A stretch of DNA of 64,000 bases. Origin: Montifringilla adamsi. Its lineage: Eukaryota; Chordata; Aves; Passeriformes; Passeridae. The stretch's first letter is position 1; every line of letters begins with the position of its first letter. Made by a program: the position numbers and the translations under genes. The notes beneath the pieces were generated by a model, which was given only the letters and a program-made list of their open reading frames with translations, was not told where the DNA came from and did no database searches. The stretch covers positions 868,001 through 932,000 of the forward strand of contig JAGGNK010010225.1 of the NCBI GenBank assembly GCA_017590115.1, in the 5' to 3' direction. Positions 11,501-25,100 of this stretch are shown here, piece after piece.

Positions 11501-14500
11501 ACAGCTTGCCAATACCCTTGTATTTTCCAAAGTGCTGGAAAATACTGGTTATAAGATGCACCTCTAGGGACTCCTGTTTGTCATCATTGTTCTGTCATGG
11601 ATTTGCACTATCTCTGGGCTGTTAAATAGCTGTGTCCCATTTCAGCCTAAAAGTTTGTTAGCTGTAGCATGCAAGCATTCTTTGAAATATGTTTATAAAC
11701 AAATGTTTGTATTCAATGTGTTCCTGGCCCAGCACTATTCAGAAATATGCAAAATTAAAACAAATGAAAAATGTAAGCACCCCAGGAAATGTTAACCTCA
11801 AAAGAAACAATCTGGCAAGGATGCCAAACTTGTAAACAAGAGAGAAGGAAAGGTCTGTATGGAATGGTGGTGTTTGTTGCATTCTTACTTTGAAGGAATT
11901 AGGATGCAGGGATATGAGTATTGATACAAGTTGTTTTCCAATCTCTTACACGATGGTCCTGTGACTCTAAAGCTCTGGGTCACTTATTGAGAGCCTCTCC
12001 TTTTTTCTTCCTTTTCCCTTCCCTTTTGCTGTTTTCTGTGTGTGTGGATGAGTCATCTTACTTGCAACACCTTTATTATTGTTAGTAACTGTAGTGCTGT
12101 TGAAAACAAAAAACAAACAGAAATACTGACTTAGCTGGATCCTAAAAATTCTCACATTTAAAAAGAAGATCAGTGTTTGAGTTTAGGACTTATTTGTTTT
12201 TCTTAAAAGACATAATTTAGGGTATTGTTTATAATTTGGATTTTAACTATCATATCCTAGTTTTATCTAGCAATTGCATATCAGTATTATTAAGGGAGGA
12301 ATAACATTGAAGAGAAACCTACTGAAATAATTAGTTCTGTATCAAAGAGAAGAGGCCATTTTGATTATATTATTTGTTTTAGGGTATCTATTAATAGGTA
12401 TTTTCTTGAATTCAAATTTTCCTAATTTGCATTTCCCCAAACTTGAAAATTGTGATGTAAATTTTGCTTTTTGTTAGCAAAAACACTGTTAGCAGTGTTT
12501 TGAACTACATATGAGTTAAAACTGATTAAACTTGCTCCCTCAAAGAGCTAACCATGTAAATAGGTTGTACATCTAGCACAAGGCACTATAGCCTGGAATT
12601 TAAATGTCAACATATTAAATTCTAATCCTATTGGTTTTCTGTTTATGCCTTAAGGATTTGTAAATTTACAAAACTACACACTTGTGATTTGATTTCAGAC
12701 ATGTGAAATTTCAGATAGAAACAGGAAAGGAAGAAAAGCCTCAAGATAGGACCTTATTTTTCTTTTATTTTCCCTCCTGTAGTTTCTCTCTGGCATACTA
12801 AGCCTCGTGCTCCTTCAGGCAATGATGATAAATGTACTAGGTACAATGTGTTTAAGCTATTGGTACCGCTAAAACACTTTGAGGACAGCTTTACTCCAGT
12901 CAGTGAGTCTTGCTGCTGCAGAACTTCTTTTTTCCTCACAAATCTACCTTGAAGGGCATAATCCCATTTGTCAGGAATTGTCATCTATAACTGACAAGGA
13001 TTTCTTCCTCTGCTGAAGGGGAAAGAGTTCTTTCTGCAGTCTCAGTGTTCATGTTCTTAAATTGTTACATTTGTAGGCCTCTGCAGAAACTCATCAATTG
13101 TAAGTAAATTTTAATGGTGCTTTCCTAACCCTGGAAGTCAGTGAACACTATGGCAATTGAACCCTCTGACTGAGGATTACAAATATCACCACAAGTACTT
13201 GTACGCAGAAAGGTAAGTATGGAGGAAAGATACTTTGCCAGATATTTCAGTCAGTTGCTGTTGTAAGCAATACTTAAACATTGCTTTTTCCTTTCTCACA
13301 GTGTGTTTTAGAAAATAGTTCATCATTTAAAAAAATAATTCATTATTATATTTAGATTATTATACATACAATGACTTTTCTCCAAAAACTCTGTGCAAAA
13401 GGGCTTGTAAGGACAGATTTAATTCTAGTGTGTTATGTGTGGACTAAAGTCTCTCTGATGTTCATAGTACATGAAGAGACCTTGGGGTTCCTACCAGCAC
13501 TGGAATATGGGATCAGCTGGGTTTAACCCATGCTGAGCAGATGATGTTTATTCTTTCTTAAGTTCTCTGGTATTTTATTTTGACAACTAATTTTACCGTG
13601 GGAAATATTCCTAATAAGAAAATTACTCTTACTGTTTTGCAACTGATTTCCCATTTTGAATGCAGAAATTTGCAATTGTTGCATTTTTTCTAACAGGTAG
13701 TTCTTTTCTCATTACAATCTTGAAGAGCTCTTTTTTTCCTTTCTAATTGTACTTGACTCTTGCTAGCTATTAGCTACAATTTCAATGATGCATATAGCCT
13801 TGAAATGTAACTGAAAGGACATTTATTGCACTTAGTACCTCTCGATTTTTATAGCCTCTTACTTTGAATTAGGGTTGTAGAAAGCTCTAATTTGCTAGGT
13901 GTGTCTGACAAAAAAAGACCAGGGTGGTAATGAAGAAGACAACATTTAACAATAAAGTAACTGTCTTTAAAAACATAGGTTGTTTGTTTCTGTCAGTGGC
14001 TGCCTGCCTAGTGAGATTCGGGAGGATAGACTGATAAGAGAATTCATTGAAAACAGGCTTGTCTATAGAGTTATCTGGTGTTGCTGTTTGTGTTAGCTAG
14101 TAAACTTGAAGCTGCTGCTTCTTGGGTAAACAAGAAAGCCAGCAGCAATTATTCTTTAAAACTAAAAGCAGCTGTTTGGGCTGTAAAAAAGCTGTTTCCA
14201 TAACAGATGAAAGCACCATTGTGACTGTTTATACAAATTGGCACTCGTGCTGTATAAATAGAGGAGAATTTCAGGGTTTTTCTTACACTTGCATATACCT
14301 CATCATCCTGGTAAAAAAAAAAAACAAAAACAAAACAACAAAAAAAACCCAACAACAACAACAACAAAAACAAACAAAAAAACCCAAACAAACAAAAAAA
14401 AAACCCGGAAGTTTTTATCTTTGTGCCTTTAAGCCATGAATCTCGGCCTAAGGCTGAGAGTAAAAACTTAAAAGGGCTTGATCCTGGCCTGGCTGCAGAA

Positions 14501-17500
14501 GACAGACCTCATGTATGAATATGTTCGTGTCATTCTTGTGGTATTTGGCTAACTGCACTTAATAACAGGATTAACAAAAGACTGGTAATCAAGGATAAAT
14601 TGTTTGGGGTTAATAGCCGCTGTGTGGAGGCCGAGGAGAGGAGGCGGCGGCGGCCCAGGCGAGTCGCTGCCGGGCCGGGCCTGTTCAGCACCCGCGCCCT
14701 GGACAGCTCAGGCGGGGCCGGGGCCCGGCGGCCGCTCCGCTCCCGACGCTCCGGGCCTGGGCCTGCTGTGCCCGCCGGGGAACCGGAGCACACCGCAGGG
14801 ACTGCACCTGCCCCTCCGGCACAAAGAGTCCGGGCTGGGACACTGAATCCTGCCGAGAAGAGCAAGAGTTGGTGACAGGCCCCCATTTGCCCCAGTGCCC
14901 TGTGCTGCAGAAAGCAGCTTTGACAGCCTCGAGGGTAGAGCAGGTACCCTCGTGTACCCCAGGTACACTTCCCTGGAAGGCTCGTAGTCATTCTTTCCAA
15001 GTTTCGCTCACAGCCTTCAGTTTTGTTTTTTTTTGTTTGTTTGTTTGTTTGTTTTTTTTTTAAATCAGAAGTTTATCTACTTGTTCACTTTTATTTTAGA
15101 AAATAGGTTTCTTGTCACAGCTTTCCAAAGATTGCTAAACCAGCAGCTTCCTTGTTCTTAGTTTCATCTCTGTTGCTTGTTTTTCACGTGGTTTAAGGAC
15201 TTTCTGGACCTAGTTCTCATTTTCTGCTGAAAGTTTTGTTAGGCTTGTGGTTTCAACTGGACTTCCCTGCTTGGTTCCTCACGGTATGTGGAAGTAGAAA
15301 AGAAAAAGCAAATTATGCAGATCCTTGCTGTTCTCACACTGTTTGACGCTCTGTGACACCAATGTTTTTAAAAGAGAGAATTAAAGTATTTGAACTTAAA
15401 TGTTTAAAACCTGGAGAAACCTATGATACATGTTGAGTTAGTATTAGAAAGATGCCTTGAGCAGTAGGAGGCTCACTGAAAGATTAACCTTTAGAAATAA
15501 TATTAGTTTTTCTTGACAAGAAGATAAAATCTACAAGGTGGTAATATGAAATGTTTACTTTTGAAAAGGGATAGCTTTGTATTCAGTATTGCTGAGGTAA
15601 CAAGACAAGATCTATCTTGTGTTTGGAAGAAAAAGAACAAAATGTGAATAATTAATTTCACTTAATGGCTTTCAAAGCCCAGATGGAAAACAGTGAAATA
15701 CTTTGATTCCTGTGTGAAAACAAGTTCTGTAAATACTTTAGTGACCTTTTTTCATTCTTTACGACCCTGCTGCAGAGAGCCGTGTGGATTGAATATTTTT
15801 TTAAATATTGTTAAGTGCAGTTTATTTAAGACAGTATGTGCTTTTTTTGTCCTACTTGCTGTCATCTTTTTAGCAGTGTCTTGCAGGATTTGCCTTAGGG
15901 GTGGAAATCTCAAGTAAATATGAATTCTTTTTATGCTGAAGACATTTTGGTATACTACTGTATCATTACACCAGGTTCTATAAGAACATTGGCAGCTTTA
16001 TTTAGTTTGCTACTAAACGAATAAAAAAGGAACCCACATGCATTTTTTGTACTCCCTACTGGAAGAGATAAGGTGAACTTCAGGAAGAAAAGAAAATCAA
16101 CTGGTTTTGCTATTTCAATTGTTGGAGTGTATTTTCTAAATGAAAAACAGAAATCCATCACTAAACAAAATTAATACTAGAGTTTTATTAGTGTCTTGGA
16201 AAAGATGTATTTCCAAATCACTTGTCCCTAAGTTATGGGTAACTTTGCTTTGTTTAGGTTGGGTTAGGGTTAGGTTGTTTAGGTTGGACCCCTGCCATAT
16301 ATCTGGGAACTGTGGCAAGTTGTTGGGTGATTTCCAGAGCTGCATTCTACCTTTCAATGTTATTTTTTTCCCCTCCTCTTAGTCCTGCTTCATTTGAGAC
16401 ATGATATAGAACACGATTTTATTTATAAGTCCTGGGGTTTATTGAAGTCGCATTCTGGAATTTATTTCCCTGGTATTCTTATTTCTTAGGTTTGGTATAA
16501 GAACAGTTTTTTTCCCTGAATAGTTACAGAAACATACAGAGATTGGACAGTAAATGAAATGCTATTTGTATTTTCTTGGTTGGGGATGGAACACACCATG
16601 TACACTTACATTAAATAAATTTCAAACCTTTTTTAACAGATTAGCCTGTGCAAGACAAAAGCTAGTAGTTTTATAAGGGTTTTTCTTTCCTTGATTAATT
16701 TTCAGTTTCTTTCTGTAAAACTGTCCCTGAGGGAATAGGAGTTGATAATACAAGTTGTCATAACTGGCGCTTTAGAAGATGTTCCTGTATCTTTTGTAAA
16801 TTGCTTGTGTACAAGCCATTTGCCTATGAAAAATAAGGCAGCTTTGTAGCTGTCAGTATTAATACATTTGAGATCAGGATTTTTGTCTAAATTGGTTTTT
16901 AAAGACTCTGATTTGTGTATGTGTGTTCTTGCCAGAATGCTAATAGAATACTGTATTATTCTTTTAATATTTGGAACTGATTCCAGAAGGCTTGCTGTTT
17001 TATTTTGTGGATAGCACTGCCCTCAACTTGATGACAAACCAGGCCAGGCCAAGAACAACAATGAGGTACTGCAGGAGTTGTAATCCCACCTGTGTTTTAG
17101 GTTAAGTAACATGGTGAATTGACACACGTTTGATTTTGTTTTTCTGAGCCTAGATCACCTGTTTCCCCTTGAAGCTGTCACTGTATGGCTCTAGAGTAAG
17201 TAGGTGACAGTGTAACAAGATCAGTCTGTTTCAAGAATTGGTGCAACCCATATGAATTTTATTGCAGGTAGACACCTGGTAAATGAATTTTTATTTTTCT
17301 TCTGGAAGTTATTGTGTAGATGTTAAGCGCTGTGAACATCCTTCCTTAATTAAGATTTTAATTTGTAATGTTGTTTTTAATATCTCTGATATCAATAAGT
17401 ATTGTCCTATTTACACAATACTGAAGTAGGACAATTTTCTTGGTTTTGACTTCTACCCAAAAATGTATTCTCATGTATAAAAGAATTCTATTCCCATATA

Positions 17501-20500
17501 TATGACATAACCCTTCCAGCTGCATCTATTTTTTCCTCTTAGGCCAGTTTCTGGACAATTCTGATGCAGTTTTAACTAAGCACCAGTTTTAAACCAGGAG
17601 CAGAATTTCAGTCCATCCTACTGTGTTCTGGCAAAGTACCTGACAGAGAGTGTAGCAGGCTGAAGTCTTCTGTTCACAGAACAAGTTCAGCATTCACTCA
17701 TTTTGCATTCTGGAGCTGGAGAAACATCCCTGAAGGATTAGAAAGATGTTAGTTTTCTGTGGCATGCCCACTGCCCTGCAGAGAGATCTTCCGCACCAGA
17801 AACTGCTGTTGTAGGTTGCAGGATTAATAGAATAAATGGTACAATGTCTGCACAGTTCTGGAAAGAAGAGACATAAGTTCAATGGTTGAAGTGGCATTTG
17901 CACTGCCCAAAGCCAGGAATCATAGTGAGTATTGCTTCATTTCAAGGGAAAAATCCAATAAAAATAGGTTTCCCTTAGTGGCACGTCTCTTGGTTTACTG
18001 ATCTCTGATTTGATACAAATGCTGTAAAAGACAGTTATGGCAGGACCTTCTCTAGAGAGAAGAGTATGTTTTTGTGGTGACTGGCAGGAATGCCAAGCTT
18101 CCCTTAGGAGATTTTAGTAAGTGTTCTCAAAAATGGTAGTTAAAGTGAAGTTTTAAAAAATAGTTACTTGATAAATCCAAAAAGCCTGGAGGCAGAGACT
18201 GTCCTTTACATGCCTATGACTTATTTCTCAGAAGTCTTAAATACAGATAGAATTTGCTATGGAAGAACTGGAACAATTCTGTCTTTTCACCAGAGCTCAT
18301 GACTTACACCTGGCTTATTCTCACTATTCTGTGTGTGGCTGTACAGTGAAATTTATCACAGCTGCTCTTACGCTCACCTGTGTGCAGTGGACTTCCTTGC
18401 CTTCTTCCATAATGAAAGAAGTGGATTTAGACATGCTTCCATGCAGGAAACAGCTCTTATGACCTCTCCTAAAATCCAGAATAAGAAAGCCTTTTAGAAA
18501 ACTGTGGTAATAGTTTGAGAGATTTATACTTCAAGATTATCATGGGGATTTTATTTCATAAGACATTGAAAGTACATCTCCTGTCTACTGAAACAGAAGT
18601 ATTTTTGAGGTACTAATGCTCCTCTTAGATAAAGGAGAAGATTTAATTTGAAAAAGAAAAGTGCCTATAAATTATGTTAAGTGTTAGAATTAGCAATGTG
18701 ACAATTCAGTGCCTGAACACTTAACAGTATGAAATCTTTCTTGCTTGGGCAATGGTTTGATTAGGTAAAAGTGCCTTTTGAGAACTACTGTTTCCTTCAC
18801 AGACTATTTTGGAAAGTTACAAATTTCAACCTAGAATGAAAGGCTGCTGTGGGAAAACAGATGTAAATCTGTGTCTCTAATTATTTTGACATTAGGATAG
18901 TAGTTGTCCTAAATAGTCTACCTCAGGGCTTTAGATGTCTAATGTGTGAGAGGCACTAAAAAATAATTTATGAGTGCCTCTCTGAAAAGAATTACATCCC
19001 AGGTGTTGGGTTATTTGATGTGTATTATGGAAGGTTTTTATTCTGTAAATAAGTTGTTTGCTGGTAAAGTATGTGTACAGTACACATTTTAGGCACATCT
19101 TTCATGAGCTTGTCTCTTGTAGCAGGGGTTTTTTTTTAACTGTTTGGAGTTATGTCATGCAAGGGTTTCTTTGGATGCCCCGTATTGGTCTTTGCCCTCT
19201 AGCTTCTGTTTTGATTTTCCCAGAAGGAAGGTGAAGGGATGAACATGTAAATAAGTTGGGAGGAGTGCAGGCTCAAACTCAGGCATTTTTTATGCTGCCA
19301 TCAACAACTGTTCTAAAGAGCTTTTTAATTCTTTCAAAACATGATTTTTTTTTTTCCAATGAACATTTATTATTTATGTTTAAACTCTGCAGTCACTGGA
19401 TTTAGGGACCTGTGGTAGACCCTTGCTAGCTCATTAGGTAAGATGCTGGTTAAGAAGGCATTGCTACATAGAAAGGCAGAGCAAATTTATGTCACTGATT
19501 TACTTTTTCTGTGACCCTTGTCTCAATGTCATTGTGGGCAAATAGGCATTTTTATATAAGGTGACAACTGGAGACTTAGGAGACTTGTTTGACTTTCTGT
19601 GTAAGGTAGGGCTAGTTCCTTACTGCCTTTCTCAAGTGTAAAATGGAGACATTGCTCCCATTGTAACCATTGCTTGTTCTTGTCTATTTTGGAGTGTAAG
19701 CTCTTTAGAGGAGGGACTAATACATATGTGTGAACAAATATGTTTTTAATACTTGGCATGCTGTCATTCTGATCTAATACAGGCACTCATGAAACTGGAA
19801 TACTAACTATGATTTCTCCTTAACCTCTTGTAAGAAAAACCAAAACCAACAAAACAAAGAACACAAACCTCAACAACCTTTCTTATTAAAGTATAATTCA
19901 TTAACATGTTGCAGTTGAGTTTTCAAACTCAAGACAGTGTCTCCTTTGTATTTATGAATATTGCTGATGTATATCAGAGGACAGGTCATGATTTTCTTTG
20001 AACAGTGAAGAAAAAACCTGTATCTCTTAAGTAGGTGTAGGTTCTTTTACCTTCAGTAGCCTTATGGATGAGTAAAGCAATGAAAACATGTAACAGTCTA
20101 CGTGAAAGGAATAATTAGATAAGTAAAAACATTTGAGTTACTGTGTCATTTTTTCAAACTGCTGAGAAGTCAAACTATCATTCAATCTATTTTTATCCAA
20201 CTGCAGATCCCTGTTAAAATTATTTAGAGTCTATGCTCTGTGTGTGTGTGTGCATGCATATGTGCATCTTATTAGCATGATTTGGTTAATGTAAACAAGA
20301 TGTTTCTCTTCCACTCACAGATGTTTAAAATGTGTAACTAATCAACTTTCTCAACAGTTTGACTGACAGACCAATGCAGCAGCAGTTGTAAACAGCAAAA
20401 AAATAGGAAATGCTCAGTAGCATTCCTTACCAGGGATATTTATATTATGAGTGATACAGAAAATATGAACAGTTTGTTCGAATGGTGTTATCTTAGCCGT

Positions 20501-22097
20501 GAAGAAGCAAGAATTACATTTTCTGCCTTAGTTACTGTGGTAGCAGTGGTGTAACATATTCGAAAGTTTGGTTGGTTTGGGATTTATGGATGTTCTTAAA
20601 GATTTTGTAGAATATGTTATGGGTGTTGTGTACTCTCATAATAGAGGTGAAAGACTGAATATAGACAAATCTCTCATTGAGATATTTAAAGCATGCAACT
20701 CGATAGCTTTTCTTCACTTTTTACTGACAATAAATACTTGGGGCTTTATATCTTTTTTACTTCCGTTCTGTCTTTTTCTGAACTAATAATGTATTTTCTT
20801 TGCTGTTCGTCTTACTAGGCATTTTGGATGCTTTCTTCACAATGGTACATCCTCAAATGCTCTTAAAAGGTTCTGTCTTAGACATAGGAACTTTGGCGAA
20901 ACTAGTGGTTGCATTACATAGATGTAATGCAACATGTTTTCCCAAAATTTGTATGCTACTCGTGTTAAACACTTAAATTATGTTAGTACTGAGGAATTTA
21001 ATGGTCTCATTCCACTGTACACTTTTGAAATTAACATGTTTTGTAACCAACCCTCGGACATCTCTATATTTTGTAATATTCTCTTTAATTATTTTAAATG
21101 CATGGCTTCTTATGATTCAACACCCTAGTCTGGCGATAGTCCATACATTAAGGTAAATATTTTTCCAAATTGGAAGAATAGATGGGTCAATGTAGAGTGA
21201 ATTTCTCTTAGCTGAATTTTCCATTTAAAAACGAAAGGCTGTTTTATGATAAGCAGAGAATGTCCATGTTTTTAAATAAAAAGTCAATCCTTAAAGAAAA
21301 TTCCTTTGTTCTGACAATGAATGGCATTTTTAAGCCAGACTTTTCTAATAAGTTCTATTCTTATTAATAAACCATACTCCTACTCTGGAGGAAAATCAAG
21401 CCAAACAAGCAAAAAACACAAAAAACCATCTGCAAAACCCCAAACAACATCCCCCCAACAAATTCAAATAACCAACCAACCAGCCCTACTTACTCAACTC
21501 TCACCAGTTTCAAGTGAATGAAAGTAAATGAGCATGTAGGTTAGATATTTCCCTGCTGAATTGATAAATGATGTCATCTATGGAGGACTGCTATTGTGGA
21601 GAGATAAAGGGGGAGAATACAGAGTATAATACTACAGGAAAATCTGCTGTCGTGATTAAGTAATAAAAATTATTGTAATGTGATGAAAAAATAGATGAAA
21701 AGCACAAGAAAACAAGTATGCTTTGAAACCTTTGTTCCTGACTTTCTTGAAATTGTAATGAGTAAAATTTTCCTGTTATACTGAGTAATAAATGTAATAA
21801 TAAGTACTTTCGGTATATAATTTAATGTTGCTGTCAAAAAATGAATCATTATTCTGTTTAGAATTAATATATAAACTCCTGGGAACATCCCACATAATAA
21901 CTTAACATTTTACTTACATATATTCTTCCCAGATGTAATCTTTTTATTTTGTACTCTGACTTTTTTGTCATTGATTGGTTTTCCCCTTTTTTTTTGTTTT
22001 TGTCACTGCTACCTCTATTTCTGCAGGAACAAGTAGGTTATTGGTAAGTATTTTGACTAAATCAGACTTTACAAAGTTTTGCCTTAGTGAGGACCTC

Positions 22098-22128
<31 letters not shown>

Positions 22129-25100
22129 CACTTACTTTGGTAAAAACTTTGTAGACAACAGACTAATTGTCTGTAAATGCTGTGCTTTCTCAGGTCTCCA
22201 TTATCGCCTTGTTTGTGTAGTAGAATAATAGTTCTCAGATTCTCCGAGAGACTTTGTCTTCTGCATGCTTTCAAGCAGCATCATTATCTGTGCTGTGTTC
22301 CAAGATGCTGCCTTCTCCTGGGGCTTGCTCCTTTGTTCCTGTCTGCTGCGTTTCAAGTGCAGTGTTTACTTTGTCTCTCCCATTTCTTTTTTTCGTAAGA
22401 CCTCGTATGCATTTTGGCCAGTTTGCTCAGAAGACTTCTCGGCGTCCAACAAGATGCTCTGTTTCACGTGTTCAGTTTAGTCATCCTTGTCAACCATTAT
22501 TCAGCCATTTTCACATCATACCTCTTCCCTTTTAGCTATCATTAAATATATTCTCAGCATGGTGTAGCCACCCTCTCCTCTCTTGTTATTGTGCTTCATG
22601 TAGATTTGATCAGATTTGTTATGCTGTACAGTACAAGTTTTGAAGATATTTACACCTGTCCATTTTGGAAAACTAGGGCTTGATTCTTCTGATCTTGGAG
22701 CAGCTCTTCCTACACTCTCTTTTCAATGATGTGATATCTAATGGAAAATTTTTGTTAACCCTGGTATGTTTTTGAATGTAGTGACTTTATTGACAGTGTG
22801 AAGTAGGGCAGGGGAGTGTAGACAAACTGGTTTCCTGCATGTAAAAATTTGTAGTTGTCCTGCCAAATTACTCAGTTGCCCAAGAAGTGCCTTCTGACAA
22901 CAGATCTCGGTTGTCCTGTCTGTCTTCCTCCACTTGTATTGTGAAATTATGAGTGGAAAGACCTTTTTCAGGTATTTGAGAAAAATGTTGCTCCAGGCAG
23001 TAAGAGAAAATTGAAAGAGTAGCAAAATTAAAGAAGGAAGAAAAAAACAAATGTGTAGGTTCAGGAGAGACTGGGAATGAGAGAGAATTCTTCTTCCTCT
23101 TTGAACTGAGGTCAGTGAGTTAGGAAGAAGAAAGCAATGGGAATACGGGTATCTCTGAAGTAAGAGTTTTCAAGCACTTCATTTGCTTAAAAGTTTTCAG
23201 ACTTCCAAGCTAGCCTGCAGTGAGTGTTTTGTCATTATAACTGAGCTAGATGAACATTGGCAGGATGATCTTTCCTGCCGAGTGTAAATAAAATACATTT
23301 GTGCCCTGAACCATTGACTGTGCTTTCTGGCTACTTGCTTTCTGAAGAAGGTAGTCAGTTGGGCTCAAAAAATGTGTTCACCCTGGCTGAACTTCATATT
23401 CAGACAACAGCTCAGCTCCACAAGGTTTCACCCAAGTGGCAGGTGGCCCCAGTTGTGTACAGAAGCCTCTGAAATGGTGATAGGGTTAATTTCTTCCCAT
23501 ACTCCTTATGCTACCCTGCTGGTGAGGCTAGAGTGGGACCTTGCTCTTGTTTCTGTTGCCAAAGATCTGATGATGGAGAGACAAAAGAGAGAAGAAAAGA
23601 GTCTTTCCTGTCTTGTTCTTCAGTCAGATTTTGGAAGGGAGTCATCACACCTACATGAAAAAGAGAAGTGTGCTTTCTTGGGTTCTCTCCCCTTCCCCCT
23701 CCCCTGGGAAAATACAATGGAAGTGAAAGATAATCTTCTGGGCAAAGTCTCATTGTTAAGGGGAGTTTTTGATTGCTAGTTGAAAATGTGCTTCTCAAGC
23801 ATTGTAAGCCAAAAGCTAAAATCTTCTGGGTTTAGGGTATTGGTGGAGCCTTTTTTATATGAAAACCAAGTCTTGCTCCCACCCAAAGTTTATATTCACA
23901 CTTGTCAGTCTTCAGCTACTTCAGCTCCATTGAGAGACTTGTGGTGTGGGTCTGTGATGGGAAGGGTGTGATGTGTTTCAAATGCAGGTAATGAAGTAGT
24001 AAGTTAAAGACTGAATTAATGGCTTACAAGTCACTTGAAGAACTGCTCCTGTTTATGTGCTTGTTAGTTTGAAAGTGCAGGTATGTGGGACTTTGGATAA
24101 CAGAGACTTGAGCAATCTCTCATTTAGCTTGACTACAGATCCCTATGGATGATGGGACTGAGGGGATAATATTCACCCTGCAAAACAGGTGGAGCTAAAA
24201 AGGTCTTTCCTTCTCCCTTTGTTGGGTGCTTGCATTGATCTGAAATGCCACTCTTAAAAGGCTGTTCCTCTAACAACAGTTGTTCTTATGTTCTATTTAA
24301 AGTTAATGTCAATCTTTCCACAGGTCTTTCCTGCCTGTAAATTCATCTTCTGGTTTGCAAGATTGATTAAAGTTGGCCTTTTTTCCTCTCTCTTAATGGT
24401 TGTGTTCATTCAGTTTCTAAAACTGTGCAGCTGTCAATTATAATCATCATCACATGATACTTTGATATTAGACACCTGAAGTTGTGTACTTGATAAAGGC
24501 TTTGTTTATGAGTCAGAAAATGTCTTATTCCATTTATCTTCTTCATTCTGTATGCATTATTTTTCAGTGATTGCTACTGAAGTTCTAACTTTCCCACTTA
24601 CCAAGATGAAGGGAGCTGAAGAACTTATGTAATAAGATTCTGTCTTTCATAACTTTTTGCTTAGGAGATGAAGTATTATCCAAACGTATATTTTCTTACT
24701 ACTCTGTGGACTCCTAAACTAAAATAGTTCAGATTTGTTTTTATTCCTCACTTTATATATCACCCTTTCCCACTGAGTTCTGTGGGACATTTAAATCAGG
24801 AAACACAAGAGAAAATTCCTTGTTTCCCTTAAGGAATTCACAGATTTGTTTACTTCAGTGTTATGGCACTAAAGTGGGGAAGAAAACCCCACTAGATTAT
24901 GAACCTGAAATCAGTAAGTGCTTATTTGTTCTTACTGTGGCTCAGTTTTCTAGAAAAGACAGAGCTTAGAATGGTTGTATGGTGTTCCTTATTTGTGTTT
25001 CATTTCATATTCTCTCCCAAAGTGGGGGGAGTATTTCTTTATTTCTTTTCATCTCCAGAAGTCTTTCCAGGTGGTGCTGTGTTCTTCTGGCTTAGACAAT

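Noticed and set aside
14600..14875. Arg/Pro/Ala-rich open frames in the intron 1 CpG patch as a coding exon
   Set aside because: Both strands are open because of base composition; no known protein motif is visible.
22124..22540. Processed pseudogene next to the 26-T run
   Set aside because: No protein or gene could be recognised on the minus strand, and the T run can arise as a simple repeat.
23372..23779. 135-codon open frame on the + strand in intron 1
   Set aside because: No domain, no homology I can recognise, and a comparable frame on the opposite strand over part of it.
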